From IMG/VR virus record IMGVR_UViG_3300037119_006958, positions 1 through 44,788 of that record: a stretch of DNA of 44,788 bases. One strand, written 5' to 3'. This document shows, piece by piece, positions 26,602 to 35,512 of this stretch. The translations under genes were made by a program, and so were the position numbers. Positions within the stretch are counted from its first letter, which is position 1; the number at the start of each line of letters is the position of its first letter. The DNA is from a virus. The notes below the pieces were generated by a model. The model was not told the DNA's origin. It saw only the letters and a list, made by a program, of their open reading frames with translations, and did not search any database.

Positions 26602-27208
26602 CTTCGACCAGCTCTGCTTCGAGTACCGCACCCGCCAGAAGGACATCCCGTGGGAGGACCCCGACGCCGCGCGCCGCATCCTGGAGCAGCGCGATCGCGA
26701 GCTGGAGGACTTCCTGACCGAGCTGTGCAACCGCACGAGCGGCACCACCGAGGCCGGCGCCCGCTTCCCCGTGTACCCCGGCGAGGGCGACTTCACCGGC
26801 TCACTCCAAGCCATCCTGTGGGACCCCGCCCCCGTCGCCTGGTCGCTCGACTACGACACCTTCTTCGCCGTCGAGGCCGGCAACAAGGACCGCGCGGTCA
26901 TCCGCACCGCCGGCTTCTACACGGCCACCGCCACGATCTACTCGCCGCAGGGCGGGACCATGTGGGGGCGCGGTATCGCCATCACGGCGGACGCCGCCGG
27001 CGAGGCGGGCAACAGCTACGCCGTCGCCGGCGAGACCATCGTCAGCGGCACCGAGTCCTCGGTCACCGTGGTCACCTCGTACGCGATGGAGGTCGGCGAC
27101 TACTTCCGGTTCCAGGTCGAGGGCGTCCTGGCCGACACGTTCGAGGCCGCGCTCACTATTGAGTACGTGGCCCCGTACGGCGGCACGTTCGTCGCCTCGT
27201 GCGCGTGA
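26594..27208 (+). CDS. Tail-associated protein (204 aa)
   Basis: GTG overlaps the end of the nozzle gene. VPNFDQLCFEYRTRQKDIPW starts a helical anchor with RRILEQRDRELEDFLTELCN, followed by a beta-rich body (FFAVEAGNKDRAVIRTAGFY to LTIEYVAPYGGTFVASCA), a layout common in short tail spikes or fibre-like minor proteins of phages. Probably a tail appendage; specific role unknown. Confidence 0.55.
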   Translation: MPNFDQLCFEYRTRQKDIPWEDPDAARRILEQRDRELEDFLTELCNRTSGTTEAGARFPVYPGEGDFTGSLQAILWDPAPVAWSLDYDTFFAVEAGNKDRAVIRTAGFYTATATIYSPQGGTMWGRGIAITADAAGEAGNSYAVAGETIVSGTESSVTVVTSYAMEVGDYFRFQVEGVLADTFEAALTIEYVAPYGGTFVASCA

Positions 27209-27711
27209 TCCACCGGGCGTGGGAGGGCCTGTCGCCCTCGTGGGTGCTGTGGACCGAGGAGGCCGTGCGCTCCACGCACCCCGGCGCTCGGGTCCGCACG
27301 GCCCGCCTCGACCCCGCGCTGCCGGGCCCGACGCCGGCGCGCCGCTCTAACATTCACCGGCTGAATGTTCTGCTCGACCAGGGCGGGCTCTGGCTCGACT
27401 GCGACGTCGTGCCCCTGGCGAACCTGCTCACCCTGTGGGACGAGCCCTGGATGGGCTACCAGAACGGGAAGCTCCGTCCGGGGATCGCCTTCTTCCCCGA
27501 GGGCAACCATCCGCTCGTGGCCGAGACGCTGGAGCGCGCGCTCGCCGACCCCGGCACCGTGCTCGCCAACCACGTTGCAGCCTGCAAGCCAACCATCCGG
27601 CCCGAGCCGAGAGTCCTGCCCCACGACGCGAAGGGCCGGTGGGTCCTCGGGAACAACCAGGAGCCTCTCGCTGTTCACCTCTGGCTCTCGTCCGGGCGCC
27701 TGATACCCTAG
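27205..27711 (+). CDS. DXD glycosyltransferase-like protein
   Basis: A 168-residue protein, GTG overlapping the previous TGA (GTGA); an earlier in-frame GTG exists at 27199. It opens VIHRAWEGLSPSWVLWTEEA, and has RRSNIHRLNVLLDQGGLWLD then CDVVPLANL: the R..I.R...L...GG.WLDxD block of the GT32/OCH1-like (sugar-binding DXD) group, with DCD as the nucleotide-sugar/metal motif. It is shorter than full family members (usually >220 residues). In the tail cluster it may glycosylate virion proteins or alter a host surface sugar; that is inference. Confidence 0.68.
   Translation: MIHRAWEGLSPSWVLWTEEAVRSTHPGARVRTARLDPALPGPTPARRSNIHRLNVLLDQGGLWLDCDVVPLANLLTLWDEPWMGYQNGKLRPGIAFFPEGNHPLVAETLERALADPGTVLANHVAACKPTIRPEPRVLPHDAKGRWVLGNNQEPLAVHLWLSSGRLIP
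27704..27709 (+). promoter_or_regulatory. -10 hexamer TACCCT overlapping a stop codon
   Basis: TACCCT shares its last T with the TAG stop of the glycosyltransferase-like gene; 6 nt to the GTG at 27716. Confidence 0.5.
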
Positions 27712-27715
27712 AGCC

Positions 27716-28336
27716 GTGGCTGGCATGGGACTACAGGTCGATCCGATCGCGGCGCAGGACCCCGAGTACCTCGCGTTCATGCGAGGTGCTGGCTACTCCG
27801 AGGCCGAGGTGCTCGCCGAGCTTGCCCGCAAGCAGGGCTCCCTCCAGCGCCAGCTTGAGCGGAGCGCGCCGCGCTTCGCCGACGAGCTGCGCACCACGGG
27901 CGAGGCCGTGAAGAACGACTTTGAGGGGCGCGGGCTCTACCGCTCGGGCGGGCGCATGGTGCAGCAGGTCGACGCCGAGAACGCCGTCCGCCGGAACGAG
28001 CAGGAGTTTCGCTTCGGCATCGCCGACCAGCAGGGCGACCTCAACAGCGCCGCCATGCGCGACATCGCCGAGGGCCGGCGCCAGGCGGCGGACATGATGC
28101 TGACCTCCCGCCAGACGGCCGCGATCAACGCCGCCAACGCCAACACGGGCGGGATGCCCACGGGCCACACCCTCGGCCCGGAGCCGGGCAACGGCGGCGC
28201 CCCCGGTGGCCGGCCGCTCCCCGCCTCGAACCCCAACTCCAGCAACGCCGGCCGCACCCGGTACGACAACTTCCGCCGGAACACGCTGCGCGGTCGGGTC
28301 GGCCCGACCAACGGACGATCGCCGAGCGCCTACTGA
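27716..28336 (+). CDS. Internal virion protein candidate (206 aa)
   Basis: MAGMGLQVDPIAAQDPEYLA, then helical repeats such as ELARKQGSLQRQLERSAPRF and VKNDFEGRGLYRSGGRMVQQ, and a Gly/Pro/Asn-rich C-terminus. Helical, soluble, located directly before two other internal-type proteins, it resembles the first of the three ejected proteins common to short-tailed phages. Leaderless-type GTG start. Confidence 0.55.
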   Translation: MAGMGLQVDPIAAQDPEYLAFMRGAGYSEAEVLAELARKQGSLQRQLERSAPRFADELRTTGEAVKNDFEGRGLYRSGGRMVQQVDAENAVRRNEQEFRFGIADQQGDLNSAAMRDIAEGRRQAADMMLTSRQTAAINAANANTGGMPTGHTLGPEPGNGGAPGGRPLPASNPNSSNAGRTRYDNFRRNTLRGRVGPTNGRSPSAY

Positions 28337-28461
28337 TGGCTCCAGAAATCGCTGAGACCCCCGTAGAAATTCGCCAGAGCCCCGCACGGGCCCTGTGCGC
28401 CACCGTCGGGCACTACGCCTGGCTCGCCCTGCGGATGGGAGCCCTCCGACATGGCCGGTAA
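28336..28461 (+). CDS. Small coupled protein (41 aa)
   Basis: MAPEIAETPVEIRQSPARAL then CATVGHYAWLALRMGALRHG R. ATG overlaps the previous stop (TGATG) and its end overlaps the start of the next gene, so it bridges two internal-protein genes. One weakly hydrophobic helix (VGHYAWLALRMGAL). May be a real small protein or a coupling device. Confidence 0.4.
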   Translation: MAPEIAETPVEIRQSPARALCATVGHYAWLALRMGALRHGR

Positions 28462-29731
28462 CGCCCCTTTGCCCGCTTTCGCCGGGGTCAACACGAGCAC
28501 CGACGCGCAGAAGGCCGCGCTCGGGTCGATGATCGCTGCCCAGGGGTCGGCCGGCGCCGCCAGCTTCAAGGCCGAGCAGGCCGTCCAGCAGAAGGCGGCG
28601 GACATGGCGCGCGAGCAGTTCATCGCGACCAACCCGAACATCGGCAAGCCCAACATGGGGAGCGCCACCGGCCCCGGCCAGCTCACGCAGATGCTCGCCG
28701 CCCGCGCCGCCGCCCCCGGCCAGCTCGGGTCCGCGCAGATGGGCCAGGCCGGCACCGAATTCAGCAAGTACGCCGGGCTCATCAGCGACGCCAACGGCTC
28801 CTACATGGACGCCGTGAAGGGCGCCGCCCCCATCGTCCAGGCGCAGACGCAGAGCGAGGTCGCCGCGATCCAGGCCGAGATGGCGCAGAAGCGGATCGAC
28901 CGCCAGTACGAGCTGAACCAGCGCGAGGAGGACCGCCGCTGGCAGGAGAAGACGCGCGGCTGGGACATCCAGGACCGGATGCTCGCCGAGGCCGCGGCGA
29001 AGAAGAAGCTCGCCGCCGAGGAGAAGGGTGACCCCGAGGCGTACAGCTCGCGCGAGGTCGGCGACTCGCTCCGCTGGAGCGACGACAAGGTGCGGCAGAT
29101 CACCAGCTCCGACGTCTACAACGACGTGATGCCGGCCGCGCGCAAGGGTCTCGCCGCGCTCGGCCCCAACGCCGACCGGAACATGATCGACGGCATGGTG
29201 CAGTCCATCCTCAACAGCGAGAACGACGATGGCGTCGTCTACGGCAAGCGCCCCGACATCAAGCGCATGATCGTCAACCAGCTCATGGGTCTGGTCGAGC
29301 AGCCGATGGAACGCTACAGCCCCGGCGCCGGCGGCGGCGGCGGCGGTGGCGGTGGCGGTGGCGGTGGCGGTGGCGGGGGCGACCTGCCCACGGTCCCGCA
29401 GCCCCGGCCCACCCGCCAGTCCATCCTCCGGCACGCCGGCGAGGCCCAGGGCCGGCAGCACGAGGAGAGCCTCCCCGTGCGGGTGTGGGAGACCGCGCGC
29501 GAGGGTCTCGGCATGGGCGACCAGAGCGTCGACCGGACCAAGGGCGCGAACTTCACGATGGCTGACGCGAAGCGGGCGACCGACGATCAACTGTGGGCCG
29601 TGATCGGCCTGGGTCGAGCCGGCTCCTCCGACTACATCCTCGCCAACATGGAGCTGGAGAGACGGCGCAAGGCTGCCGGCGGCAACGACGGCGGCTCCGG
29701 GCGTGGCGCCGGCTTCCTCCCCGGCAAGTAG
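28451..29731 (+). CDS. Internal virion protein candidate with poly-Gly tract (426 aa)
   Basis: MAGNAPLPAFAGVNTSTDAQ starts at an ATG with GGGAG upstream. A long helical body contains QAQTQSEVAAIQAEMAQKRI and WDIQDRMLAEAAAKKKLAAE. A run of about 17 Gly near residues 296-312 (29335-29380) separates it from a C-terminal domain (DAKRATDDQLWAVIGLGRAG). Ala/Gln-rich helical proteins like this are typical of ejected inner-core proteins. Its TAG stop begins the next hexamer. Confidence 0.6.
   Translation: MAGNAPLPAFAGVNTSTDAQKAALGSMIAAQGSAGAASFKAEQAVQQKAADMAREQFIATNPNIGKPNMGSATGPGQLTQMLAARAAAPGQLGSAQMGQAGTEFSKYAGLISDANGSYMDAVKGAAPIVQAQTQSEVAAIQAEMAQKRIDRQYELNQREEDRRWQEKTRGWDIQDRMLAEAAAKKKLAAEEKGDPEAYSSREVGDSLRWSDDKVRQITSSDVYNDVMPAARKGLAALGPNADRNMIDGMVQSILNSENDDGVVYGKRPDIKRMIVNQLMGLVEQPMERYSPGAGGGGGGGGGGGGGGGGGDLPTVPQPRPTRQSILRHAGEAQGRQHEESLPVRVWETAREGLGMGDQSVDRTKGANFTMADAKRATDDQLWAVIGLGRAGSSDYILANMELERRRKAAGGNDGGSGRGAGFLPGK
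29335..29380 (+). repeat. GGC/GGT triplet tract (poly-Gly)
   Basis: About 15-17 consecutive GGN codons, mostly GGCGGT alternation, a simple-sequence tract likely to slip in replication; it encodes a flexible Gly hinge. Confidence 0.8.
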
Positions 29732-29734
29732 CCT
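29729..29734 (+). promoter_or_regulatory. Stop-embedded -10 hexamer TAGCCT
   Basis: The TAG stop of the 426-residue gene begins TAGCCT; 7 nt to the GTG at 29742. Confidence 0.55.
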
Positions 29735-29741
29735 GTAAAGC

Positions 29742-32700
29742 GTGGCTGTCAACTCGTCGTTCTTCGGCAACTCCTCCGGCAGCAGCGGCGGGGGATTCTT
29801 CTCCCAGCAGTCGAGCGGCAGCGGCGGCTACGGCAACGCCTACGGTGGCGGCGGCTCGACCGAGCTGACCCCCGAGGAGGAGGAGGCCGCGAAGAAGGTG
29901 ACCGCGCGCCGCAACCAGCTCGGCGCCGTCGCCCGCCTCCAGCGCGGTAACGACCGCGACCGCGAGATGGCGAAGAAGTACCTGGAGGACAACCAGCACC
30001 TCTACACCGACGACGAGCTGGCCGAGTACGGGCTGGAGAAGCCCGGCGACGACGACCGGTCCCTGTGGGAGAAGGCCAAGGGCGGCGCGATGGGCGCCGT
30101 CACCGGTGCGATGGGCGTCATCAGCCGGCCCCAGCAGTTCATCGCGCACTCGCTGAACACGGTCGGCACCGGGCTGGCCGGCGCGGTCGAGGTGGCCCAG
30201 GGCGACATGAAGGCCGGCGACTTCTTCGGTGGCATGAAGGAGATGACCGAGGACACCTTCGGCTCGCTCACCGACATCCAGGGCAAGGGCGACATCAACA
30301 CCCGCGAGATGCTCAACCTCGACAAGAACGCCGGCGGCTCCGGCTGGGTCGGCGACTACGTGATCGGCGGGCTCGACATGGCCGGCATGATCGCCACCGA
30401 CCCCCTCTCGTGGATGGGCGCAGGCGGCACCGCCGGCGCACGCGCCGCCGGCATGAAGACCGTCGAGAAGGCCGCGGCCGAGGGACTCGTGCGCGCCGAG
30501 CTGCCCCAGCTCCTTCGCACCGCGGGCCGCAAGGCCATCACCGCCGAGGAGGAGGCCGTGCTGCGCCAGCTCGCGCGCACGAGCGCCGAGGAGGCAATGG
30601 CCGGTCAGCGTGGCCGGCTCGCCACCAAGTTCTTCCGGGGCAACAAGGACAAGACCGGCGGGGTGTTCACCCGCTGGAAGGAGGGCGCCATCCACGACGT
30701 CGCCACCGGTGCCAAGGAGGAGACCGGCCGGCTCAGCGCCCGCTACTGGTCGCCCACGGGGCTCAAGGACGAGGCCGGCAACCGGCTCGTCGGCGCCGCC
30801 CGTGTCGGCGAGAAGAACATCGACGCCATCCTCGCGGGTGGTCAGCGCGGATTCAAGTTCGGGGGCCAGACCCTCGTCAGCTCGGCCAAGTACCGGGGCC
30901 CGCTGGAGAAGGCGCGCCTCATCAACTCGCGCCCCCTCGTGGAGAACGTCGAGCGGGGCCGGGCCCTCACCGAGGCCGACGAGGTGGCCGCGTCCATCGC
31001 CAAGGCCGAGGAGCACGCGGCCCAGGCCGAGGCCGGCAAGACCGCGTGGTCGAGCAAGTCGAGCGAGGCTCTGCCCGAGGCCGTCGCTGCGCGCGACGAG
31101 GCCGAGGCCGCATGGAAGACCAAGGCCAGCGAGCTGAACGACGCCGACCCCGAGGTCTACGTCCCGCCCGGCATGGTGCCGAACCCCGACCTGCCCAAGG
31201 CCAACCAGGACTACCTCCGCACCGAGGCTCGGCTCAAGCAGCTCGAAGCCGAGATGGCGAAGCTGGACGAGGCCGACCTGGCTCAGGAGGCCGAGCGCAA
31301 GGTGCTGACGGACCAGCTCAAGACGCTGCGCGAGAAGCGCTTTGAGGCGTCGGTCCTCATCGCCGACCAGACCAGCGCCTCGGGCCGCGACGTGGCCCGA
31401 CAGGTCAAGGCCACCGACGAGGCTGCCGGCTGGCAGCAGATGGAGGACGACCTCCAGCGCCGGCTCGATGAGCTGGACGACAACGACGACATCGGCGACC
31501 GGCTCGCCGACCTCAACGAGGAGTACGAGCGGGTCGCGCTGGAGCAGGACCAGTACGCGACCACCCCCAAGGAGGTCTACGCCGAGGGCCGGCTCGACCC
31601 GAACCCCGAGCTGGACGTGCGCAAGCGGTTCCCGGTCGAGGACACCAACGTGTACGAGAGCGGCGAGGGCATCAGCCCCGGCACCAAGTCGATCACCGCC
31701 AAGAGCCCCGACGGCAAGGGTCTCGGCACGGTCGATTACTACGTGGACGAGAACGGCGTCGTGCAGATCGACAACATCACCACCGTCAAGCGGGGCGAGG
31801 GCCACGGGAAGAAGCTCATCGCCAAGGTCGAGGAGGAGACCGGCCAGCCCGCCTCCAGCTTCGGCGCCGGCGATGGCGTCGAGGAGGGCTCCGAGGGGTT
31901 CTGGAAGTCCGTCACCGGGAAGGACACCGACCCCGACACCCGCCAGTTCATCGAGCCCAAGATGGACGCCGCCGGCGCGCTCGGCACCAAGAGCGAGGAC
32001 GAGCTGCTCAACGAAATCGGCGACATGATCGCCGCCCCTCGTGACCCCAAGGCCGCGGCGATGGACGAGGCCCAGCGCAAGATCGACCTGCCGCCCGCGC
32101 ACGAGGCGTACGGCGGGTACATCAGCCAGACCCCCGAGGGCACTCTGACCATCGACGGCGAGCCGGCCGAGAAGCTCTACCGGGTCGTCAGCAACGAGGA
32201 GTGGGCCGAGGCCCAGCGCACCGGTAAGCTCGCCGGCGGTGAGGGGAGCGGCTACACCCGCGCCTCTGCGCTCCCCGACCAGCGGTGGGTGCAGGAGGGC
32301 GGGCACGTTGTCGAGATTCGGTACGACCCCACCGATGCCTGGTCCGCCTCGGCCGAGGGCTACGCCGCCACGAAGCAGCCGATCGACCTGAGCAAGGTGC
32401 GCGACGTCGGCGGCGAGGAGCAGGCCAGCCTGTTCGCCAAGAACCAGGACTACGCCGCCGCGAAGAAGGCTGAGCGCCAGGCTGCTTTCGACGCCGAATA
32501 CGGCGAGGGCGTGCCCGGTCAGATCAAGGAGGGCGATTTCACGATCGACCTCGGCGGGCCTAAGCCCGAGGCGCCCGCCGCCGCCCCCAAGCCCGCCGCC
32601 CCCGAGACCCGCAAGAGCCTCGCGGCCCAGGCCCAGGAGGCCGAGCGCGAATACAACCGGGCCCAGCGGGTGGTCGACCGGCTGGAGAAGAAGGTCGGGG

Positions 32701-35216
32701 TCACCGCCGAGAAGCAGGTCGCCCGCGCCGAGCGCAAGCTGGAGCGCCTCGCCGAGCGGCGCGCTCGCCTGGTCGAGCGCCAGGCTGCGCTCGATGAGCG
32801 CATCCCCAAGATGCCCGCGCAGGTCGAGGACTTCATCCCGTCCCGCATCCCCGGCGCGACCAAGACGCAGAACGTCCTCCGCAACGCCTTCGTCACCGGC
32901 GCGCGGGTGGCCGACCAGCACGGGGCCCGCACCGCCCAGGCTCTCAAGAACCTGCGCGAGCTGGCGCTCGGCACCGCTGAGTCCCGCTCGAACCAGGCCG
33001 TGCGCACCCTGCGCAACGTGCTCCACAGCGCCGCCGGCGAGGACCGCGCCTTCCTGGACGAGCTGCCCGACATCTACCGGGCGCTGGAGATGGGCAACGC
33101 CGACGAGCTGGCGATGCAGATGGCCGAGGCCGGTCGGCCCCGCGCCGCCGAGGCCATCCGCACCTTCCGCAACATGAACGCCGAGGACACCAAGGCGGTC
33201 GTGGACGAGGGGTTCCTCCCCGAGGACTGGCTGTCGCGCGCCGGCGGCAAGGAGGGCGGCGGCTACATGCACCGCCTGGAGACCAAGGAGGCCCGGAAGC
33301 TCCGGGAGGAGACCGAGCGCGGCACGCGCCGCGGCTCGCCCGCCCGGCCCGCCTCCATGAACAAGGCCGACCAGGACATGGGCGCGCTCCACGCCCGGAC
33401 CTCGCACGTCGGCGAGGTGCTGAGCGACGACCTCCAGGCGAGCTTCGCTGCGGAGCGCGGGCTGCCCGAGGGGACCAAGGTCATTGACGACAACCCCGCC
33501 GCCTCCATCGGCCAGCACCGTGTCGACCTGGAGCACAAGCGCGCCGCGCGCGAATTCTTCGAGGGCGCCCAAGAGCTGACCGACGACGCCGGCCTACCGC
33601 TCGTGACCAAGGACGCCGACCTGGCGCGCACCCACGGCTACGTGAAGGTCTCGACCCCCGAGGGCGACCTGTGGGCGCCGCCGGCAATCGCCGATGAGGT
33701 CAACCGGTTCCAGGATGTCGTCTACAACGACGAGACCATCAAGGCGTTCGGCGCCGTGATGGACAAGACGATGCGGATTTGGAAGGCGCACGCCACCGTG
33801 CCCCTCGTCGGCTTCGCCTTCCACGCCCGCAACGCGCAGACCAACATGATGCTCAACTGGATCGCCGGCGTCGAGAACCCCGTGTGGTACGCACGCTCGG
33901 CCAAGCTCCAGCTCAAGCTGGAGAAGGCGATGAAGCAGCTCGGTCCCGAGACCGACATCGAGACCCTCCTCGCCAAGGGCGGGCTCACCGCCAAGGAGCA
34001 GAACTACGTCAAGCTCGCGCAGAAGCACAACGTGCTCGCCACCAGCCAGACCGCCATCGACCTCGCCGACCAGGGCGGGTCGAGCTACGCCGCCCAGCTC
34101 GGCACGCGCGCCGCCGAGCCGGGGCTCAAGGGCCGCGCCAAGCGGGCCCCCGGCAAGCTCAACTTCCTCAACCCCGAGACCTTCGTCGGCACCACCTCGG
34201 GCCGCATGGTCTCGGGCGGGCTGGAGAACAACGCCCGCCTCGCCCACTTCATGTGGGCGATGGACAAGTACGGCGACGCCGAAATGGCCGCGCAGTCGGT
34301 GAAGAAGTACCTGTTCAACTACGCCGACCTGACCCCGTTCGAGCGCCGCGTGATGAAGCGGACGATCCCCTTCTACACCTTCATGCGGAAGAACACCGCG
34401 CTCATGCTCAAGAGCACCGCCGAGAACCCCGGCAAGATGAGCCGGTTCGCGATGGCGCAGGAGCAGCTCCAGGACAACACGCAGGGCGGGCCCGACTTCC
34501 TCAAGGGGAACCTCATCCCCAACTACGTGAGCGAGATGGGCCAGGGCCCGACCAAGGCGCCCGGCTTCGGCGGGCTCACCACCTCGATCGAGTCGCCGTG
34601 GTCAGCCGCGTCGGAGGTGCTCGCGCCCGCCGGCGAGATTGCCGGCATGACCCCCGTGCTCAACCGGTTCGTGCCCGGTGAATTCAAGGGCAAGGGCCCC
34701 GAGGAGACCGCGCTCAAGCTGCTCAACATCCCCGGCGGTCCCGTGGCCGAGGCGCTCAAATACACCGCCGAGCGTGCCCTCGGGAAGGACACCTTCACCG
34801 GCGCGCCGGTCAAGACGATGAACCCCCTCGGTGAGACCCTGCGCCTCACCGACATCTTCGCGCCGTCCCCCTCGAAGGTCGCGCGCCTCGGCGACAAGGT
34901 GAGCCAGGGCGACGTGCTCGGCACCCACAAGGACCCCGTGCAGGGCGACGAGCGCACCCGCCGGCGCCAGGCCGCGGTCATCAACGCCCTGTTCGGCCTC
35001 AACACCAACGCCGTCGGGCCCGAGGCCACCGAGGCCGAGGTCACCCGCCGGTTCTACGAGTTGAAGGACTACCTCGACGTGCGCAACAAGTTCCTGGAGC
35101 CGGGCGAGAAGGGCTACATCCCCACGATCGAGGAGCTGCGCGAGGAGGGGATCATCCCCGAGCTGCCCAGCAAGAGCAAGGGCGGCGGCGGGTACGGCTC
35201 GGCCTACGGGGGCTAG
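29742..35216 (+). CDS. 1824-residue polyvalent internal virion protein
   Basis: Visible parts: Gly/Ser-rich N-terminus; hydrophobic helices near 110-240; coiled coil near 400-620; a GNAT-like stretch near 660-730 (YYVDENGVVQIDNITTVKRG then EGHGKKLIAKVEEETG); an ADP-ribosyltransferase-like block near 810-890 (LYRVVSNEEWAEAQ, VVEIRYDPTDAWSA, KQPIDLSKV); a second coiled coil near 970-1030; and a C-terminal region near 1335-1560 (KAHATVPLVGFAFHARNAQT, KKYLFNYADLTPFERRVMKR, TIPFYTFMRKN) like the LPD38 domain of large polyvalent proteins. Such proteins are packaged and ejected with the DNA. The enzymatic assignments are by motif order only. Convergent with the lysis arm; the stop codons share CTAG. 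Confidence 0.72.
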   Translation: MAVNSSFFGNSSGSSGGGFFSQQSSGSGGYGNAYGGGGSTELTPEEEEAAKKVTARRNQLGAVARLQRGNDRDREMAKKYLEDNQHLYTDDELAEYGLEKPGDDDRSLWEKAKGGAMGAVTGAMGVISRPQQFIAHSLNTVGTGLAGAVEVAQGDMKAGDFFGGMKEMTEDTFGSLTDIQGKGDINTREMLNLDKNAGGSGWVGDYVIGGLDMAGMIATDPLSWMGAGGTAGARAAGMKTVEKAAAEGLVRAELPQLLRTAGRKAITAEEEAVLRQLARTSAEEAMAGQRGRLATKFFRGNKDKTGGVFTRWKEGAIHDVATGAKEETGRLSARYWSPTGLKDEAGNRLVGAARVGEKNIDAILAGGQRGFKFGGQTLVSSAKYRGPLEKARLINSRPLVENVERGRALTEADEVAASIAKAEEHAAQAEAGKTAWSSKSSEALPEAVAARDEAEAAWKTKASELNDADPEVYVPPGMVPNPDLPKANQDYLRTEARLKQLEAEMAKLDEADLAQEAERKVLTDQLKTLREKRFEASVLIADQTSASGRDVARQVKATDEAAGWQQMEDDLQRRLDELDDNDDIGDRLADLNEEYERVALEQDQYATTPKEVYAEGRLDPNPELDVRKRFPVEDTNVYESGEGISPGTKSITAKSPDGKGLGTVDYYVDENGVVQIDNITTVKRGEGHGKKLIAKVEEETGQPASSFGAGDGVEEGSEGFWKSVTGKDTDPDTRQFIEPKMDAAGALGTKSEDELLNEIGDMIAAPRDPKAAAMDEAQRKIDLPPAHEAYGGYISQTPEGTLTIDGEPAEKLYRVVSNEEWAEAQRTGKLAGGEGSGYTRASALPDQRWVQEGGHVVEIRYDPTDAWSASAEGYAATKQPIDLSKVRDVGGEEQASLFAKNQDYAAAKKAERQAAFDAEYGEGVPGQIKEGDFTIDLGGPKPEAPAAAPKPAAPETRKSLAAQAQEAEREYNRAQRVVDRLEKKVGVTAEKQVARAERKLERLAERRARLVERQAALDERIPKMPAQVEDFIPSRIPGATKTQNVLRNAFVTGARVADQHGARTAQALKNLRELALGTAESRSNQAVRTLRNVLHSAAGEDRAFLDELPDIYRALEMGNADELAMQMAEAGRPRAAEAIRTFRNMNAEDTKAVVDEGFLPEDWLSRAGGKEGGGYMHRLETKEARKLREETERGTRRGSPARPASMNKADQDMGALHARTSHVGEVLSDDLQASFAAERGLPEGTKVIDDNPAASIGQHRVDLEHKRAAREFFEGAQELTDDAGLPLVTKDADLARTHGYVKVSTPEGDLWAPPAIADEVNRFQDVVYNDETIKAFGAVMDKTMRIWKAHATVPLVGFAFHARNAQTNMMLNWIAGVENPVWYARSAKLQLKLEKAMKQLGPETDIETLLAKGGLTAKEQNYVKLAQKHNVLATSQTAIDLADQGGSSYAAQLGTRAAEPGLKGRAKRAPGKLNFLNPETFVGTTSGRMVSGGLENNARLAHFMWAMDKYGDAEMAAQSVKKYLFNYADLTPFERRVMKRTIPFYTFMRKNTALMLKSTAENPGKMSRFAMAQEQLQDNTQGGPDFLKGNLIPNYVSEMGQGPTKAPGFGGLTTSIESPWSAASEVLAPAGEIAGMTPVLNRFVPGEFKGKGPEETALKLLNIPGGPVAEALKYTAERALGKDTFTGAPVKTMNPLGETLRLTDIFAPSPSKVARLGDKVSQGDVLGTHKDPVQGDERTRRRQAAVINALFGLNTNAVGPEATEAEVTRRFYELKDYLDVRNKFLEPGEKGYIPTIEELREEGIIPELPSKSKGGGGYGSAYGG

Positions 35217-35500
35217 ACGGCGGGCGGGAAGCCGTCGTCGGGCTCGGCGAGAACCTTGCCCAGCGTGACGCCGGCCTTGAACTGCTCGTCGGCGACCTCG
35301 GCGGCTTCCTTCGCCGGCGTGGTGACGAACTGCCGGAGCAGCGCGCCGATCACGATGGGCGCCCACACCTTGTAGCTGGAGAGCGGGACGTCCTGCGGCC
35401 AGACGGAGTAGATCGCGAGCGCGATGGGGAGCAGGACGACCAGCTCGCGACGGATCGCGTCGAGGGCCTTCTGCGTGAACGGGACGGTGGACTCGGGCAT
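35213..35500 (-). CDS. Holin-like membrane protein (95 aa)
   Basis: MPESTVPFTQKALDAIRREL, then two hydrophobic stretches (LVVLLPIALAIYSVW and VWAPIVIGALLRQFV) and a charged C-terminus, a class II holin-like layout. The ATG has TAGGCT 6 nt upstream, the hexamer starting with the stop codon of the 185-residue gene. It is the last gene of the leftward lysis block and one of three membrane candidates there, so which one is the holin is not settled. Confidence 0.55.
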   Translation of the reverse strand: MPESTVPFTQKALDAIRRELVVLLPIALAIYSVWPQDVPLSSYKVWAPIVIGALLRQFVTTPAKEAAEVADEQFKAGVTLGKVLAEPDDGFPPAV

Positions 35501-35506
35501 GGCCTG

Positions 35507-35512
35507 AGCCTA
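35507..35512 (-). promoter_or_regulatory. Stop-embedded -10 hexamer TAGGCT (minus strand)
   Basis: The minus-strand TAG stop of 35510-36067 begins TAGGCT; 6 nt to the ATG at 35500. Confidence 0.55.

Noticed and set aside
29553-33572. Minus-strand open frame of 1339 codons opposite the giant virion gene
   Set aside because: Shadow of a GC-rich gene in the antisense frame; composition is Leu/Gly/Val/Asp/His typical of mirrored codons, and the plus-strand protein has recognisable domains.
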